Assembly (NCBI GenBank): GCA_030429495.1
Contig: JAUIFH010000005.1
Coordinates: 124,001 to 188,000, forward strand
Length of the DNA: 64,000 bases
Reading direction: 5' to 3'
Source of the DNA: Alphaproteobacteria bacterium
GTDB taxonomy: Bacteria; Pseudomonadota; Alphaproteobacteria; Rhodobacterales; Rhodobacteraceae
Shown: positions 38,975 through 48,474 of the stretch, one piece after another
Numbering within the stretch: position 1 is the stretch's first letter
Layout: each line of letters begins with the position of its first letter
Notes under the pieces: model-generated
What the model saw: only the letters and a program-made list of their open reading frames with translations
Told to the model about the DNA's origin: nothing
Database searches by the model: none
Made by a program: the position numbers and the translations under genes

Positions 38975-40339
38975 ATGGCTACCGAAATTCTCATGCCCGC
39001 GCTTTCCCCGACGATGGAGGAAGGCAAACTTGCAAAATGGCTGGTGAAGGAGGGGGACACCGTGTCCGCCGGCGATATCATGGCCGAGATCGAGACCGAC
39101 AAGGCGACGATGGAATTTGAAGCCGTCGATGAAGGCATCGTCGGCAAGATCCTGATCGCCGAAGGCACCGAAGGCGTGAAGGTCAACACGCCGATCGCCG
39201 TCCTCGTCGAGGAAGGCGAAAGCGCCGATGCCGTGGCGGCACCCGCCGCAGCGCCTGCGGCAGCACCCGCAGCGGCCCCTGCCCCGGCGGCAACCGCAGC
39301 TGCCGCCCCGGCCGCACCGTCGGTCGATGCCACGCCCGACTGGCCCGAAGGCACGGCGATGAAGACGATGACCGTGCGCGAAGCCTTGCGCGAGGCGATG
39401 GCCGAAGAGATGCGCCGCGACGACGATGTCTACCTCATGGGCGAGGAAGTGGGCGAGTATCAGGGCGCCTACAAGATCAGCCAGGGCCTCCTGGACGAAT
39501 TCTCGGACAAGCGCGTGATCGACACGCCGATCACCGAGCACGGCTTTGCCGGCATCGCCGTCGGCTCCGCCTTCGGTGGTCTGCGTCCGATCGTGGAGTT
39601 CATGACCTTCAACTTCGCGATGCAGGCGATCGACCACATCATCAACTCGGCCGCCAAGACGCTGTACATGTCCGGCGGCCAGATGGGCTGCCCCATCGTG
39701 TTCCGTGGCCCCAACGGCGCGGCTGCCCGTGTCGCGGCCCAGCACAGTCAGGACTACGCCGCCTGGTACGCACAGATTCCCGGCCTGAGGGTCGTGCAAC
39801 CCTATTCGGCGGCCGACGCCAAGGGCCTTCTGAAGACCGCGATCCGTGACCCGAACCCGGTCATCTTCCTTGAGAACGAGATCCTCTACGGCCGCAGCTT
39901 CGAAGTGCCGGACATGGAGGATTTCACCATCCCGTTCGGCAAGGCGAAGGTCTGGCGAGAGGGTACGGATGTGACGCTCGTCTCGTTCGGCATCGGCATG
40001 AGCCACACGCTGGACGCCGCCGACAAGCTGGCTGCGGACGGGATCAGCGCCGAGGTCATCGACCTCCGGACGCTGAGGCCCATCGACACCGCCACGGTGA
40101 TCAAGTCGGTGATGAAGACCAACCGCTGCGTCACGGTCGAGGAAGGCTGGCCGGTCTGCTCGATCGGCAACCACATCTCTGCCGTCTTGATGCAGGAGGC
40201 GTTCGACTATCTCGACGCGCCGGTCATCAACTGCACCGGCAAGGACGTTCCGATGCCCTACGCGGCGAACCTTGAGAAGAACGCGCTGATCACCCCGGAC
40301 GAGGTCGTCGCGGCGGTCAAGCAAGTCACCTACCGGTAA
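38975..40339 (+). CDS. pdhB: pyruvate dehydrogenase E1 component, beta subunit with lipoyl domain
   Basis: The 454-residue protein carries an N-terminal lipoyl domain (residues 1 to about 78) with the lipoylated Lys in [12 protein letters not shown], an Ala/Pro-rich linker, and from about residue 130 the E1-beta core. The extra lipoyl domain on E1-beta is characteristic of alphaproteobacteria. The domain is nearly identical to the one at the start of aceF. The beta subunit completes the thiamine site with the alpha subunit. Confidence 0.96.
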   Translation: MATEILMPALSPTMEEGKLAKWLVKEGDTVSAGDIMAEIETDKATMEFEAVDEGIVGKILIAEGTEGVKVNTPIAVLVEEGESADAVAAPAAAPAAAPAAAPAPAATAAAAPAAPSVDATPDWPEGTAMKTMTVREALREAMAEEMRRDDDVYLMGEEVGEYQGAYKISQGLLDEFSDKRVIDTPITEHGFAGIAVGSAFGGLRPIVEFMTFNFAMQAIDHIINSAAKTLYMSGGQMGCPIVFRGPNGAAARVAAQHSQDYAAWYAQIPGLRVVQPYSAADAKGLLKTAIRDPNPVIFLENEILYGRSFEVPDMEDFTIPFGKAKVWREGTDVTLVSFGIGMSHTLDAADKLAADGISAEVIDLRTLRPIDTATVIKSVMKTNRCVTVEEGWPVCSIGNHISAVLMQEAFDYLDAPVINCTGKDVPMPYAANLEKNALITPDEVVAAVKQVTYR

Positions 40340-40351
40340 GGAGACCGAGAC

Positions 40352-41650
40352 ATGGCAACCGAAATCCTGATGCCCGCTCTGTCGCCGACGATGGAGGAAG
40401 GCACGCTGGCGAAATGGTTGGTGAAGGAGGGCGACACTGTCTCCTCCGGCGACATCCTGGCCGAGATCGAGACCGACAAGGCGACGATGGAGTTCGAGGC
40501 GGTCGACGAAGGCATCGTCGGCAAGATCCTGATCGCCGAAGGCACCGCCGGAGTGAAGGTCAACACGCCGATCGCGGTGATGGTCGAGGAAGGCGAAAGC
40601 GCCGATGCGGTGCCGGCGCCGAAAGCTGACGCCCCGGCGGCGGCTTCCCCTGCCGCGCCCTCCGCTCCGGCGGCCAGCGCCGCCCCGGCACCGGCCCCCG
40701 CCGCACCCGCCAAGGGCGGCAGCCGCGTTCTGGCCTCTCCCCTCGCACGCAGGCTGGCCAAGGAGAAGGGCGTCGACATCGCGACGCTCACCGGCTCCGG
40801 CCCGCATGGCCGGATCGTGAAGGCCGACGTGGAAGCTGCATCCGGCGCACCGAAAGCGGCCCCTGCCGCTGCGCCCGCTGCAGCAGCCCCAGCCCCTGCC
40901 CCGGCCGCCGCGCCGGCAGGCCCCGGCGCCGACCTCGTCAAGCGCATGTATGAGGGCCGCGATTATGAGGAAATCCCGCTCGACGGGATGCGCAAGACCA
41001 TCGCGACGCGGCTGACCGAAGCCAAACAGACCATCCCACACTTCTACCTGCGCCGCGAAGTTCAGCTTGACGCATTGATGAAGTTCCGGGGTCAGCTCAA
41101 CGGCCAGCTTGAAGGACGCGGCATCAAGCTCTCGGTCAATGACTTCATCATCAAGGCCTGTGCCCTTGCGCTGCAGGACGTGCCCGACGCCAATGCAGTC
41201 TGGGCCGGCGACCGGATGCTGAAGCTGAAGCCTTCGGACGTGGCGGTTGCCGTCGCGATCGAGGGTGGCCTCTTCACACCGGTCCTGAAGGACGCGCATC
41301 AAAAGACGATCTCTGCGCTCTCGGCCGAGATGAAGGACCTTGCCGCCCGCGCCCGTACGCGCAAGCTCGCGCCCCACGAATATCAGGGTGGCAGCTTCGC
41401 GATCTCCAACCTCGGGATGATGGGGATCGAGAATTTCGATGCCGTCATCAACCCGCCGCATGGCGCGATCCTCGCCGTCGGCGCGGGGATCAAGAAGCCG
41501 GTGGTAAAGGCGGATGGCGAAATCGGCGTGGCGACCGTTATGTCGATGACGCTCTCGGTTGATCACCGGGTCATCGACGGCGCGCTCGGGGCAGACCTTC
41601 TGAAGGCGATCGTCGGCTATCTGGAAAACCCGATGTCGATGCTCGCCTGA
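40352..41650 (+). CDS. aceF: dihydrolipoamide acetyltransferase (E2) of pyruvate dehydrogenase
   Basis: The 432-residue protein has one lipoyl domain (1-78), a linker, the peripheral subunit-binding domain (about 125-165: [19 protein letters not shown]), a second linker and the acetyltransferase domain (about 200-432) with the catalytic DHRVIDG near the C-terminus. It forms the core of the complex. No lipoamide dehydrogenase gene follows; after a strong hairpin the next gene is on the other strand, so E3 must be encoded elsewhere. Confidence 0.96.
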   Translation: MATEILMPALSPTMEEGTLAKWLVKEGDTVSSGDILAEIETDKATMEFEAVDEGIVGKILIAEGTAGVKVNTPIAVMVEEGESADAVPAPKADAPAAASPAAPSAPAASAAPAPAPAAPAKGGSRVLASPLARRLAKEKGVDIATLTGSGPHGRIVKADVEAASGAPKAAPAAAPAAAAPAPAPAAAPAGPGADLVKRMYEGRDYEEIPLDGMRKTIATRLTEAKQTIPHFYLRREVQLDALMKFRGQLNGQLEGRGIKLSVNDFIIKACALALQDVPDANAVWAGDRMLKLKPSDVAVAVAIEGGLFTPVLKDAHQKTISALSAEMKDLAARARTRKLAPHEYQGGSFAISNLGMMGIENFDAVINPPHGAILAVGAGIKKPVVKADGEIGVATVMSMTLSVDHRVIDGALGADLLKAIVGYLENPMSMLA

Positions 41651-41658
41651 CCGGATCG

Positions 41659-41687
41659 GCGGCCCGCGGGGTTTCCCTGCGGGCCGC
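41659..41687 (+). terminator. long GC hairpin after aceF, no T-run
   Basis: GCGGCCCGC pairs with GCGGGCCGC and, through a G-U pair and three inner G-C pairs, the stem extends to 13 bp around a TTT loop. It begins 8 bases after the aceF stop, ahead of the convergent DUF2087 gene. No T-run follows, so it may protect the mRNA end or terminate weakly. Confidence 0.6.
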
Positions 41688-41693
41688 TCTCCG

Positions 41694-42215
41694 TCAGCTT
41701 GCCGGACGCGCCAGCGCCCGGATCAGCGCCAGTGCCTCGGGCGGTGGCGCTTTTTCTGTCCGGCGGTAATCGCGCCCGTCACGCCCGCGCGTGGCAAGGC
41801 CGTGGTCGATCAGCGACCGCCGGACAAGCGCCCGGTCGCCGAAACCGTGCCAGCGGTCGATGACAGCGTTCACATCCCCCTCCGGCAGCGACTGGCGCGC
41901 TGGCAGTTGCGCCCAGATCGCCCAGAGGCAAAGGCCCTGCAGCGATGTCTTTCCGGGCCAGCGCATCATGCGCCCTCCGATGTCGAAGCACCGCAGCGCC
42001 TGGGCAAGGCGTTTTTCATCCACCGTCGGCGCAGATGGAGTCCCCGAGACCGCCGCGCGCAGGTGCTGGAAGTTCCGGAACCCCGCCGCGCGGGCAACAT
42101 GGTTGAGAAAGCCGAGATGCCCGGGCAGTTCCGCCTCCGCGCACAGTGCGGCGCGCAATGACCGGGCAAAGCCGGCAGTATCGTTCAGGGTAAGAGGGAT
42201 CGCCTCGCGTGTCAT
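41694..42215 (-). CDS. DUF2087 domain protein
   Basis: The 173-residue protein contains, from about residue 80 to 155, the DUF2087 pattern: RMMRWPGKTSLQGLCLWAIW, then EGDVNAVIDRWHGFGDRALVRRSLIDHGLATRGRDGRDYRR. This winged-helix-like module is often found in small regulators. The N-terminal half (NHVARAAGFRNFQHLRAAV) resembles a helical DNA-binding module, but I do not recognise a family with certainty. The ATG at 42215 follows a GGAGG. Likely a nucleic-acid-binding regulator of unknown target. Confidence 0.75.
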   Translation of the reverse strand: MTREAIPLTLNDTAGFARSLRAALCAEAELPGHLGFLNHVARAAGFRNFQHLRAAVSGTPSAPTVDEKRLAQALRCFDIGGRMMRWPGKTSLQGLCLWAIWAQLPARQSLPEGDVNAVIDRWHGFGDRALVRRSLIDHGLATRGRDGRDYRRTEKAPPPEALALIRALARPAS

Positions 42216-42419
42216 GTCATGTCCTCCGACACGCCCTTCCCCGCTTCCGCAGGGGCCGATGGTCGCCATTGTCGATCCGGGCGCCGTTGGAACAGACCGC
42301 CAAGGAAACGAACGAACAGGTTTAGCGAACCCGATTGCCGGGCAGCGACGCCTGGGTGAACTGCGGACCCGCCGCGATCCTATCCCGCTGCTACTGCCGC
42401 CCGCAAGCGGCTTCCGGCA

Positions 42420-44351
42420 TCAAGCGGCCGCCGTCGCATGCTCGCGCGATATCCGTTCCGCCTCCTTGCCGTAGATCTCCTCGTAGTGGTCGAATTCCGC
42501 CTCGTGCCAGGCCGTGCCTTGCGTGGCCGACCCGAGCGCCATGGCGAGATCTTCCTCCACCGAGGCCGGCAACAAGGCGCGGAAGACGTCCCAGCCGCGG
42601 AAATCGGGGTCGCCGTCGAAGCCAAGGACCTGCCCCTTGAGCGAGGAGATGAGCGAGACCATCGCACCCGAATAGACCGAAGGAACATGGATCGCGATCC
42701 GCTCGATCGGCTGCAACAGGATCGGCCCCGCCTTGCCGAGCGCCTCGCGAATGGCCATCCGCCCCGCCGTGCGGAAGGCGAAGTCGGAACTGTCGACGGC
42801 ATGGTGCTTGCCATCCGTCAGCGTGACCGAGACATCCGTGACAGGGAACCCGAGCGGGCCCTTGTCGAGCGCCTCGCGCGCGCCCTCCTCAACGGCGGGG
42901 ATATAGTTGCGCGGCACAGCACCACCCTTCACCACCTCGTCAAAGACGAACCCGTCGCCGCGCCCGGTCGGGCGGACCGTGATCGCGACATCGGCGAACT
43001 GACCGGCACCGCCCGACTGCTTGCGGTGGCGGTAATGCTCCTCGACTGGAGAGGATATGGTTTCAAGGTAGCGCGGATCGGGATGGTGCGTCGTCACCTC
43101 CACCCCGAAATCCTCGGCCAGTGTTGCAAGCACATGGCGTTCATGCATCACACCCTGAAGGCGCAGCAGGGCATGGCCCGACGACTGATCCTGTTCCAGC
43201 CGCAGCATCGGATCGGCCTCGGCCAGACGCGCCAGCGCGCCGGACAGGCGCACTTCGTCGCGCTCATGGCTCGGCATGATGATGCGGGCGAGCGCGGGCG
43301 GACATCCCGCCGCCCAATCCGGTGCCGGCTCGGCCGCCTTCGCAGTGAAGACCCGTCCGGCATCAAGCTGGTCAGATTTCACCGAAATGCCGACCGCGCC
43401 CGGCTCCAGATGGTCGTTCCCGGCCTTCCCGCCCAGTTCGGCCAGCCCGCCGAGCCCGCCGCCGCCGATCTGTCCGCCGGTCTTGAGCGCACCATCGAGC
43501 GCCCGCAGCATCACGCATTTGCCCAGATGTTTGCGAATCTGAGCGTGAAAGCCCACGGCCACCGCATCGACGACGCCAAGCCGCGCCTTCAGCGCGGATA
43601 CGTCAGGCACTTCGTGACGCAGCGCCTTCATCAGGCGCAGGATGCCGTTCTTGTGGCTGGCCGAACCAAGGAATGTCGGCACCACGTCGCGGTGCTGGGT
43701 CTCGCGCCGCGCGATTTCGAACAATGCGCCCTGCGCCGGGATATGGTCCTCGATCAGCTCTTCCAGCAGCGTATCGTCATAGTCCGACATCTGCTCAAGC
43801 AGCTCCGACCGTGCCTCGGACTCGCGCCCGGCCTCGGCCTTCGGCATCTCGACAAGCTGCGAGGGCTGACCTTCGCGGTAGCGCCACGCGCGCTCCGAGA
43901 TGAGGTCGATCGCACCGACAATCTCGCCGCCCTCCCGGATCGGGATCTGGCGCAGGACGACCGAATGCGCGGAATAGGCCTGCAAGGCGGCGACGATGTC
44001 GCGCACCCGGCCCTTCGGCGCATCCATCCGGTTGACGAAGATGAAACAGGGAACATTGGCGGCCTCGATGGCGCGCAGCCACGGCGCGGCCAGAACCGCC
44101 TCTTCGGGATCGGAGCCGACGCAAAGGACGGCGGCATCGGCAGCCAGCAGGGCCGCGCCGCCCATACGGGCGAATTCCGGACCGCCGGCGACGTCGAGCG
44201 CGCACCATTCCTCATCCATGAAGCCGAAACGGGCCAGCGTCAGATGTCCGGCCGCCTCGGATCGGGGATGTGCGTCCTCAAGCGCTGCAAGCGCCCGGAC
44301 AAGCTCTGTTTTCCCCGATTGAGACGGCCCCAGTACCGTGAAGCAACGCAT
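42420..44351 (-). CDS. elongation factor G-like protein with degenerate GTPase motifs
   Basis: The 643-residue protein has EF-G domain order: an N-terminal P-loop region, a domain II, and C-terminal domains IV-V ending with SLISSLKGQVLGFDGDP. The P-loop is GPSQSGKT, but the usual DTPGH motif is DVAGG and NKxD is NRMD, so nucleotide hydrolysis may be altered. It is about 50 residues shorter than a housekeeping EF-G. Such paralogues occur in Rhodobacterales and may act in ribosome recycling or resistance, but I cannot assign a role. A dispersed element lies upstream, between it and the PaaG-like gene. Confidence 0.82.
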   Translation of the reverse strand: MRCFTVLGPSQSGKTELVRALAALEDAHPRSEAAGHLTLARFGFMDEEWCALDVAGGPEFARMGGAALLAADAAVLCVGSDPEEAVLAAPWLRAIEAANVPCFIFVNRMDAPKGRVRDIVAALQAYSAHSVVLRQIPIREGGEIVGAIDLISERAWRYREGQPSQLVEMPKAEAGRESEARSELLEQMSDYDDTLLEELIEDHIPAQGALFEIARRETQHRDVVPTFLGSASHKNGILRLMKALRHEVPDVSALKARLGVVDAVAVGFHAQIRKHLGKCVMLRALDGALKTGGQIGGGGLGGLAELGGKAGNDHLEPGAVGISVKSDQLDAGRVFTAKAAEPAPDWAAGCPPALARIIMPSHERDEVRLSGALARLAEADPMLRLEQDQSSGHALLRLQGVMHERHVLATLAEDFGVEVTTHHPDPRYLETISSPVEEHYRHRKQSGGAGQFADVAITVRPTGRGDGFVFDEVVKGGAVPRNYIPAVEEGAREALDKGPLGFPVTDVSVTLTDGKHHAVDSSDFAFRTAGRMAIREALGKAGPILLQPIERIAIHVPSVYSGAMVSLISSLKGQVLGFDGDPDFRGWDVFRALLPASVEEDLAMALGSATQGTAWHEAEFDHYEEIYGKEAERISREHATAAA

Positions 44352-44480
44352 GGATTTCCCCCCTGTCGGCACGCGAGGCGAGCGCTTCGCTTGGCTGGCC
44401 CCCGTGCCTAGCGGGCCATGCGCCCTTATGCCCCGACTGTCGGCCCCCGAACGCTTCCGGTCAAGCGCGGAAGCCCGGTC

Positions 44481-44548
44481 ATCTTCACCTTGCGCAAAAT
44501 ACCTCCGCCGGAGGCGCCCCGAGCCTCTGCGGCAAGGCCGCGGAGGCG
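44481..44548 (-). repeat. dispersed hairpin + GGTATTTTGCGCAAGGTGAAG element, copy D
   Basis: On the minus strand a CCTC-rich hairpin region is followed by GGCGGAGGTATTTTGCGCAA and GGTGAAGAT. The core diverges slightly from copies A-C. It lies between the PaaG-like hydratase and the EF-G-like gene. Confidence 0.65.
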
Positions 44549-44591
44549 AGAGATGACCTGGCGCGTGAAACGCGCCGCAATCGGATTGTCG

Positions 44592-45365
44592 TCAGCGGCC
44601 CTGAAACCGCGCCGGCCGCTTTTCGAGAAAGGCCGCGACACCTTCGCGGAAATCCTCCGTCCGGCCGCATTCGCCCTGAAGCCGCGCCTCGAGCGCAAGC
44701 TGCGCTTCCATGTCGTTGGCAAGGCTCGCGCGCAGCGCCTGCTTCACCCGCGCGTAGGCCGCCGTCGGCCCCTTGGCTAGATGGGCGGCGCGCGCGCGCC
44801 AATGCGCTTCGAAGGCGTCGTCGGACACACATTCCCAGATCATGCCCCAGTCGGCGGCCTGCCGCCCCGTCACCTTGTCGGCGAACAGTGCAGCGCCCAT
44901 CGCACGCGCCATCCCCATCGCGCGCGGCAGCACATGGGTCCCGCCCGCGTCCGGGATAAGCCCGATCCGCGTAAACGCCTGAATGAAGCTTGCGCTTTCC
45001 GCCGCGATCACCACATCGGCCGCCAGCGCGAGGTTCGCACCCGCGCCCGCCGCCGCGCCGTTGACCGCCGAGATCACCGGCACCTCGGCGGCGAGGATCG
45101 CCCGCAGCATCGGCTCGTATTCCTCGGCAAGCGTCTTCTCGAGGTCGAACTCGCCCCCCGCCCGGTCGGTCAGGTCCTGCCCCGAGCAGAATGCCCTGCC
45201 CGTCCCGGTCAGCACGATCACCCGCGCGGACCCCGTGGCACTCGTCACCGCTTCGGCGATCTCGGCGCGCATCCGAGTGTTCAGCGCGTTCATCACCTCG
45301 GGCCGGTTGAGGGTGATGACGGCGATGCCGTCGGCCAGATCGTAGCGGATCGTCTCGTAGCCCAT
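44592..45365 (-). CDS. enoyl-CoA hydratase/isomerase, PaaG-like
   Basis: The 257-residue crotonase-fold protein has the oxyanion-hole segments GTGRAFCSGQDLTDR and [23 protein letters not shown] and the FIQAFTRIGLIPDAGGTHVLPR segment typical of PaaG (ring 1,2-epoxyphenylacetyl-CoA isomerase). No other phenylacetate genes are adjacent, so it may serve another enoyl-CoA. It shares its strand with the ccm genes but is separated from ccmH by 68 bases. Confidence 0.87.
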   Translation of the reverse strand: MGYETIRYDLADGIAVITLNRPEVMNALNTRMRAEIAEAVTSATGSARVIVLTGTGRAFCSGQDLTDRAGGEFDLEKTLAEEYEPMLRAILAAEVPVISAVNGAAAGAGANLALAADVVIAAESASFIQAFTRIGLIPDAGGTHVLPRAMGMARAMGAALFADKVTGRQAADWGMIWECVSDDAFEAHWRARAAHLAKGPTAAYARVKQALRASLANDMEAQLALEARLQGECGRTEDFREGVAAFLEKRPARFQGR

Positions 45366-45433
45366 GCTTCTCCTCCGAAGGGTTGCGAGGCCACCCTAGT
45401 GCACTGACCGGCACGGCAAAGAGAAACCGCGCG

Positions 45434-45886
45434 TCACTCGTTCAGGATTTCCGCCAGCCGCGCCTTCTCGGCCTCGCTGAGCGGCGCGGGGGCGGCGTCC
45501 GGCGCGGCCTTGCGGCGGCGCAGGTAGATGCCCGCCCCGGCCAACGCGACCAAAAGCATCGCCGGACCGGCAACCCACAGGATCAGGTTCTCGCCCGACG
45601 CCGTCGGCTGCAGCAGGACGTATTCGCCGAAGCGATCGACCAGATAGGCGATGACTTCATCGTCGCTATCCCCGGCAACCAGCCGCTCGCGCACCAGAAG
45701 CCGAAGGTCGCGGGCGAGGTCGGCATTCGATTCGTCGATATTCTCGTTGCGGCAGACAAGACAGCGAAGCCCCTTGGACAGTTCGCGTGCCCGCGCCTCC
45801 AGCGCCGGGTCGTCGAGAATCTCGTCTGGCTGGACGGCGAAGGCCGGCACGGCAAGCAGCGAAAGCGCGAGGATCATCCAGCGCAT
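45434..45886 (-). CDS. ccmH: cytochrome c-type biogenesis protein CcmH
   Basis: This 150-residue protein has a signal peptide (MRWMILALSLLAVPAFA), the thiol pair Cys42 and Cys45 in LRCLVCRNENIDES, and a C-terminal membrane segment around residue 105-125. CcmH reduces apocytochrome c for haem ligation with CcmF in the periplasm. It starts five bases after the ccmF stop codon, so the two are coupled. The fused TPR part seen in some CcmH proteins is absent. Confidence 0.95.
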   Translation of the reverse strand: MRWMILALSLLAVPAFAVQPDEILDDPALEARARELSKGLRCLVCRNENIDESNADLARDLRLLVRERLVAGDSDDEVIAYLVDRFGEYVLLQPTASGENLILWVAGPAMLLVALAGAGIYLRRRKAAPDAAPAPLSEAEKARLAEILNE

Positions 45887-45891
45887 GGCCG

Positions 45892-47850
45892 TCACTCCGC
45901 CGGCTGCGCCATCGCCGGCGCCTTGCGCGCGCCGGCGGCGACGCGGTAGCGCCGGTCCGAAAGACTGAGGACACCGCCGAGCGCCATGATGATCGCGCCC
46001 GCCCAGATCCAGTTGGCGAAGGGCTTGATATAGGTCCTGACGGCCCAACCACCATTGGCCTGCTCGTCCCCGATCACGAGGTAAAGGTCACGCCAGACGC
46101 CGTTGGCGATCGCCGCCTCTGTCGTAGGCATCGCCGCGACCGGATAGACGCGCTTCTCGGGATGCAGCACCGCGACCTCGCGCCCATCGCGCGCCATCCG
46201 GATCGTCGCCAGCGTGGAGAAGTAGTTCGGCCCTTCAACGCGTTCGACACCGTCAAGCGTGATGTCGTAGCCGCCCACGGTGAACGTCTCGCCCAATTGC
46301 GCAACGCGGATATCCTCCACATCCCAGGCCATGAGGCAGGCAATGCCAATGAAGGTGACGCCAAGCCCGGAATGCGCCGCTGCCTTGCCCCAGTCCGCGC
46401 GCGGCAGGCGGGCGAGGCGAGCAGCCTTCCGTCCGGCGCGCTGCCAGAGTTCCACCGCCGACCCGGCGATCAGCCAGGTGCCTAGCGCGACGCCCACCGG
46501 CGCCAGCGCCGACCGGTCGGTCCCGACCGCGAAGGCGAGCGCCCCGAAAGCAATCGCAAGGATCAGCGCGGGATAGAGCGGCTTCAGGCTGCGCTCGATA
46601 CGCGCGCGTTTCCACGGCATGATCGCGCCGACGGGAAGAATGGCCGCGAGGATCAGCATGAACGGCGTGAAGGCCTGGTTGAAGAAGGGCGCGCCGACGG
46701 ACAGTTTGCGATCGAAGGCGAGTTCGGCGACCAGCGGCCAGAGGGTGCCGACAAAGACGACGAAGGCGGCGACAGCCAGCAGAACGTTGTTCATGACCAA
46801 TGCCGATTCCCGGCTGACCATGGCGAAGACGCCCTTCGCCTCCATCGTGCCGGCGCGAGCCGCAAAGAGTGTCAGCGCGCCGCCGATGAAGACGGCGAGG
46901 ATGGCGAGAATGAAAATCCCGCGCTCAGGATCGTTGGCGAAGGCGTGGACGGAGGTGATGATGCCCGAGCGCACGATGAAGGTGCCGATCAGCGAGAAGC
47001 CGAAGGCGAGGATCGCCAGAAGGATCGTCCAGCTTTTCAGCGCCTCGCGCTTTTCCACGACGATGGCGGAGTGAAGCAGCGCGGCGGCGATGAGCCAGGG
47101 CATGAAGGAGGCATTCTCGACCGGGTCCCAGAACCAGAACCCGCCCCAGCCGAGTTCGTAGTAGGCCCACCAGCTTCCCAAAGCTATGCCGACTGTCAGG
47201 AACATCCAGGCGGCCAGCGTCCAGGGCCGGACCCAGCGCGCCCAGGCGGCGTCGACGCGCCCCTCGATCAGAGCGGCGACGGCAAAGGAGAAAGCCATCG
47301 AGAGCCCGACATAGCCAAGATAGAGGAACGGCGGATGGAAGGCCAATCCGGGGTCCTGCAAGAGCGGGTTCAGGTCCTGCCCGTCGAAGGGCGGTTCCGC
47401 CAGCCGCAGGAACGGGTTCGAGGTAAAGAGGATGAAGGCGAGGAAGGCGACGCCGATCATCGCCTGCACGCTGAGCACGCGCGCCTTCAGCCGTTCGGGC
47501 AGTGCGCCTCCGAACCAGTGTGCCGAGGCCCCGAAAAGCGCGAGGATGAGGACCCAGAGAAGCATCGAGCCTTCATGGTTCCCCCAGACGCCCGAGACCT
47601 TGTAGAGCATCGGCTTCAGCGTGTGGGAGTTCTCCATCACCAGTTTCAGCGAGAAATCCGAAGTTACGAACGCATAGGTGAGTGCCGTGAAGGACAGCGC
47701 GATGCAGAGAAACTGCGCCGTCGCCGCCGGCCCGGCCATCGCCATCCATCCGCGCCAGCCTTTATGCGCGCCCACAAGCGGTACAACCGCCTGAAGGGCG
47801 GCCAGCATCAGGGCGAGGATCAGGGTGAAATGGCCAAGCTCGACGATCAT
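45892..47850 (-). CDS. ccmF: cytochrome c haem lyase subunit CcmF
   Basis: This 652-residue membrane protein has about 14-15 segments and the conserved tryptophan-rich WWAYYELGWGGFWFWDPVENASFMPWL haem-handling loop near residue 230-260. It receives haem from CcmE and attaches it to apocytochrome c. The ATG at 47850 is chosen because MIVELGHFTLILALML fits the family N-terminus. Normally ccmE would lie just upstream, but here the holin and endolysin genes separate ccmE and ccmF. Confidence 0.95.
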   Translation of the reverse strand: MIVELGHFTLILALMLAALQAVVPLVGAHKGWRGWMAMAGPAATAQFLCIALSFTALTYAFVTSDFSLKLVMENSHTLKPMLYKVSGVWGNHEGSMLLWVLILALFGASAHWFGGALPERLKARVLSVQAMIGVAFLAFILFTSNPFLRLAEPPFDGQDLNPLLQDPGLAFHPPFLYLGYVGLSMAFSFAVAALIEGRVDAAWARWVRPWTLAAWMFLTVGIALGSWWAYYELGWGGFWFWDPVENASFMPWLIAAALLHSAIVVEKREALKSWTILLAILAFGFSLIGTFIVRSGIITSVHAFANDPERGIFILAILAVFIGGALTLFAARAGTMEAKGVFAMVSRESALVMNNVLLAVAAFVVFVGTLWPLVAELAFDRKLSVGAPFFNQAFTPFMLILAAILPVGAIMPWKRARIERSLKPLYPALILAIAFGALAFAVGTDRSALAPVGVALGTWLIAGSAVELWQRAGRKAARLARLPRADWGKAAAHSGLGVTFIGIACLMAWDVEDIRVAQLGETFTVGGYDITLDGVERVEGPNYFSTLATIRMARDGREVAVLHPEKRVYPVAAMPTTEAAIANGVWRDLYLVIGDEQANGGWAVRTYIKPFANWIWAGAIIMALGGVLSLSDRRYRVAAGARKAPAMAQPAE

Positions 47851-47925
47851 GACGCGGAGCATAGAGGGTCGAGCGGGCGCCGCCAATGGCCTGCGCGTCA
47901 TTGTCGCGGGGGGACGCTGTAAGTC

Positions 47926-47980
47926 GGCGGGGGGCTGTCTGCCCCCCGCACCCCCCGAGAGTATTTCAGAACAGAAGAAG
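47926..47980 (+). repeat. dispersed hairpin + GAGAGTATTTCAGAACAGAAG element, copy E
   Basis: GCGGGGGGC pairs perfectly with GCCCCCCGC around TGTCT, and ACCCCCCGAGAGTATTTCAG with AACAGAAGAAGG follow. This is the only copy on the plus strand. It lies between the ccmF start and the holin stop codon. Confidence 0.7.
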
Positions 47981-47982
47981 GA

Positions 47983-48474
47983 TCAGCGGTCCTCGCGCAG
48001 CCGCCATTCGCGTAGCGCGGGGTTGTCGTCTTGGGTGTCCACCGATAGGGCCGTCGGGGCCGCAGCCACAACTTGCGGACGCGACCGGAAATAGTGCGCC
48101 TCGCGCGCACCGAAATAGAAGCCGACAATGGCGGCCAGAAGCCACCAGAGCGGTTCCGGCACGTGGTTCAGCCCGATCATCCGCTCCGTGAAGCTGGCGG
48201 GATCGGCCATCGCATAGACGAACAACCCCAGCGTCCCGAGCGCCAGCATCGGACGCGGCAACCGGTTCAGCCCGCTCACGAAGCGGTCGAACACTCCGTC
48301 GCGGGCATACTGGAATTCCGCGCCATGCTCTTCCAGCGCGGCCATGTAGGCATCATGCGCGGCCTGCATCTTCCTGGTGGCGTTGGGCGTGAAGACCTCT
48401 GCCACGCTCGTCGCCGCCTGACCGAGCGCCGTGGTGGCCGCCGGGCCGCCGAGAATCCGTCCGATCATCCCCAT
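47983..48474 (-). CDS. GTA/phage-type holin with three membrane segments
   Basis: The 163-residue protein has a soluble N-terminal part (about 1-68) with alanine-rich helices and then two to three hydrophobic segments: MLALGTLGLFVYAMA and LWWLLAAIVGFYFGAREA. The pattern is that of gene-transfer-agent holins (3TM holin family) which let the endolysin reach peptidoglycan. It starts ten bases before the endolysin stop codon, so the pair is translationally coupled. I start at the ATG at 48474; a second ATG two codons later is possible. Confidence 0.82.
   Translation of the reverse strand: MGMIGRILGGPAATTALGQAATSVAEVFTPNATRKMQAAHDAYMAALEEHGAEFQYARDGVFDRFVSGLNRLPRPMLALGTLGLFVYAMADPASFTERMIGLNHVPEPLWWLLAAIVGFYFGAREAHYFRSRPQVVAAAPTALSVDTQDDNPALREWRLREDR

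Noticed and set aside
38951-41566. 871-codon open frame on the minus strand over pdhB and aceF
   Set aside because: Composition is that of a reverse-strand shadow (His, Arg, Gly-rich) and pdhB/aceF are certain.
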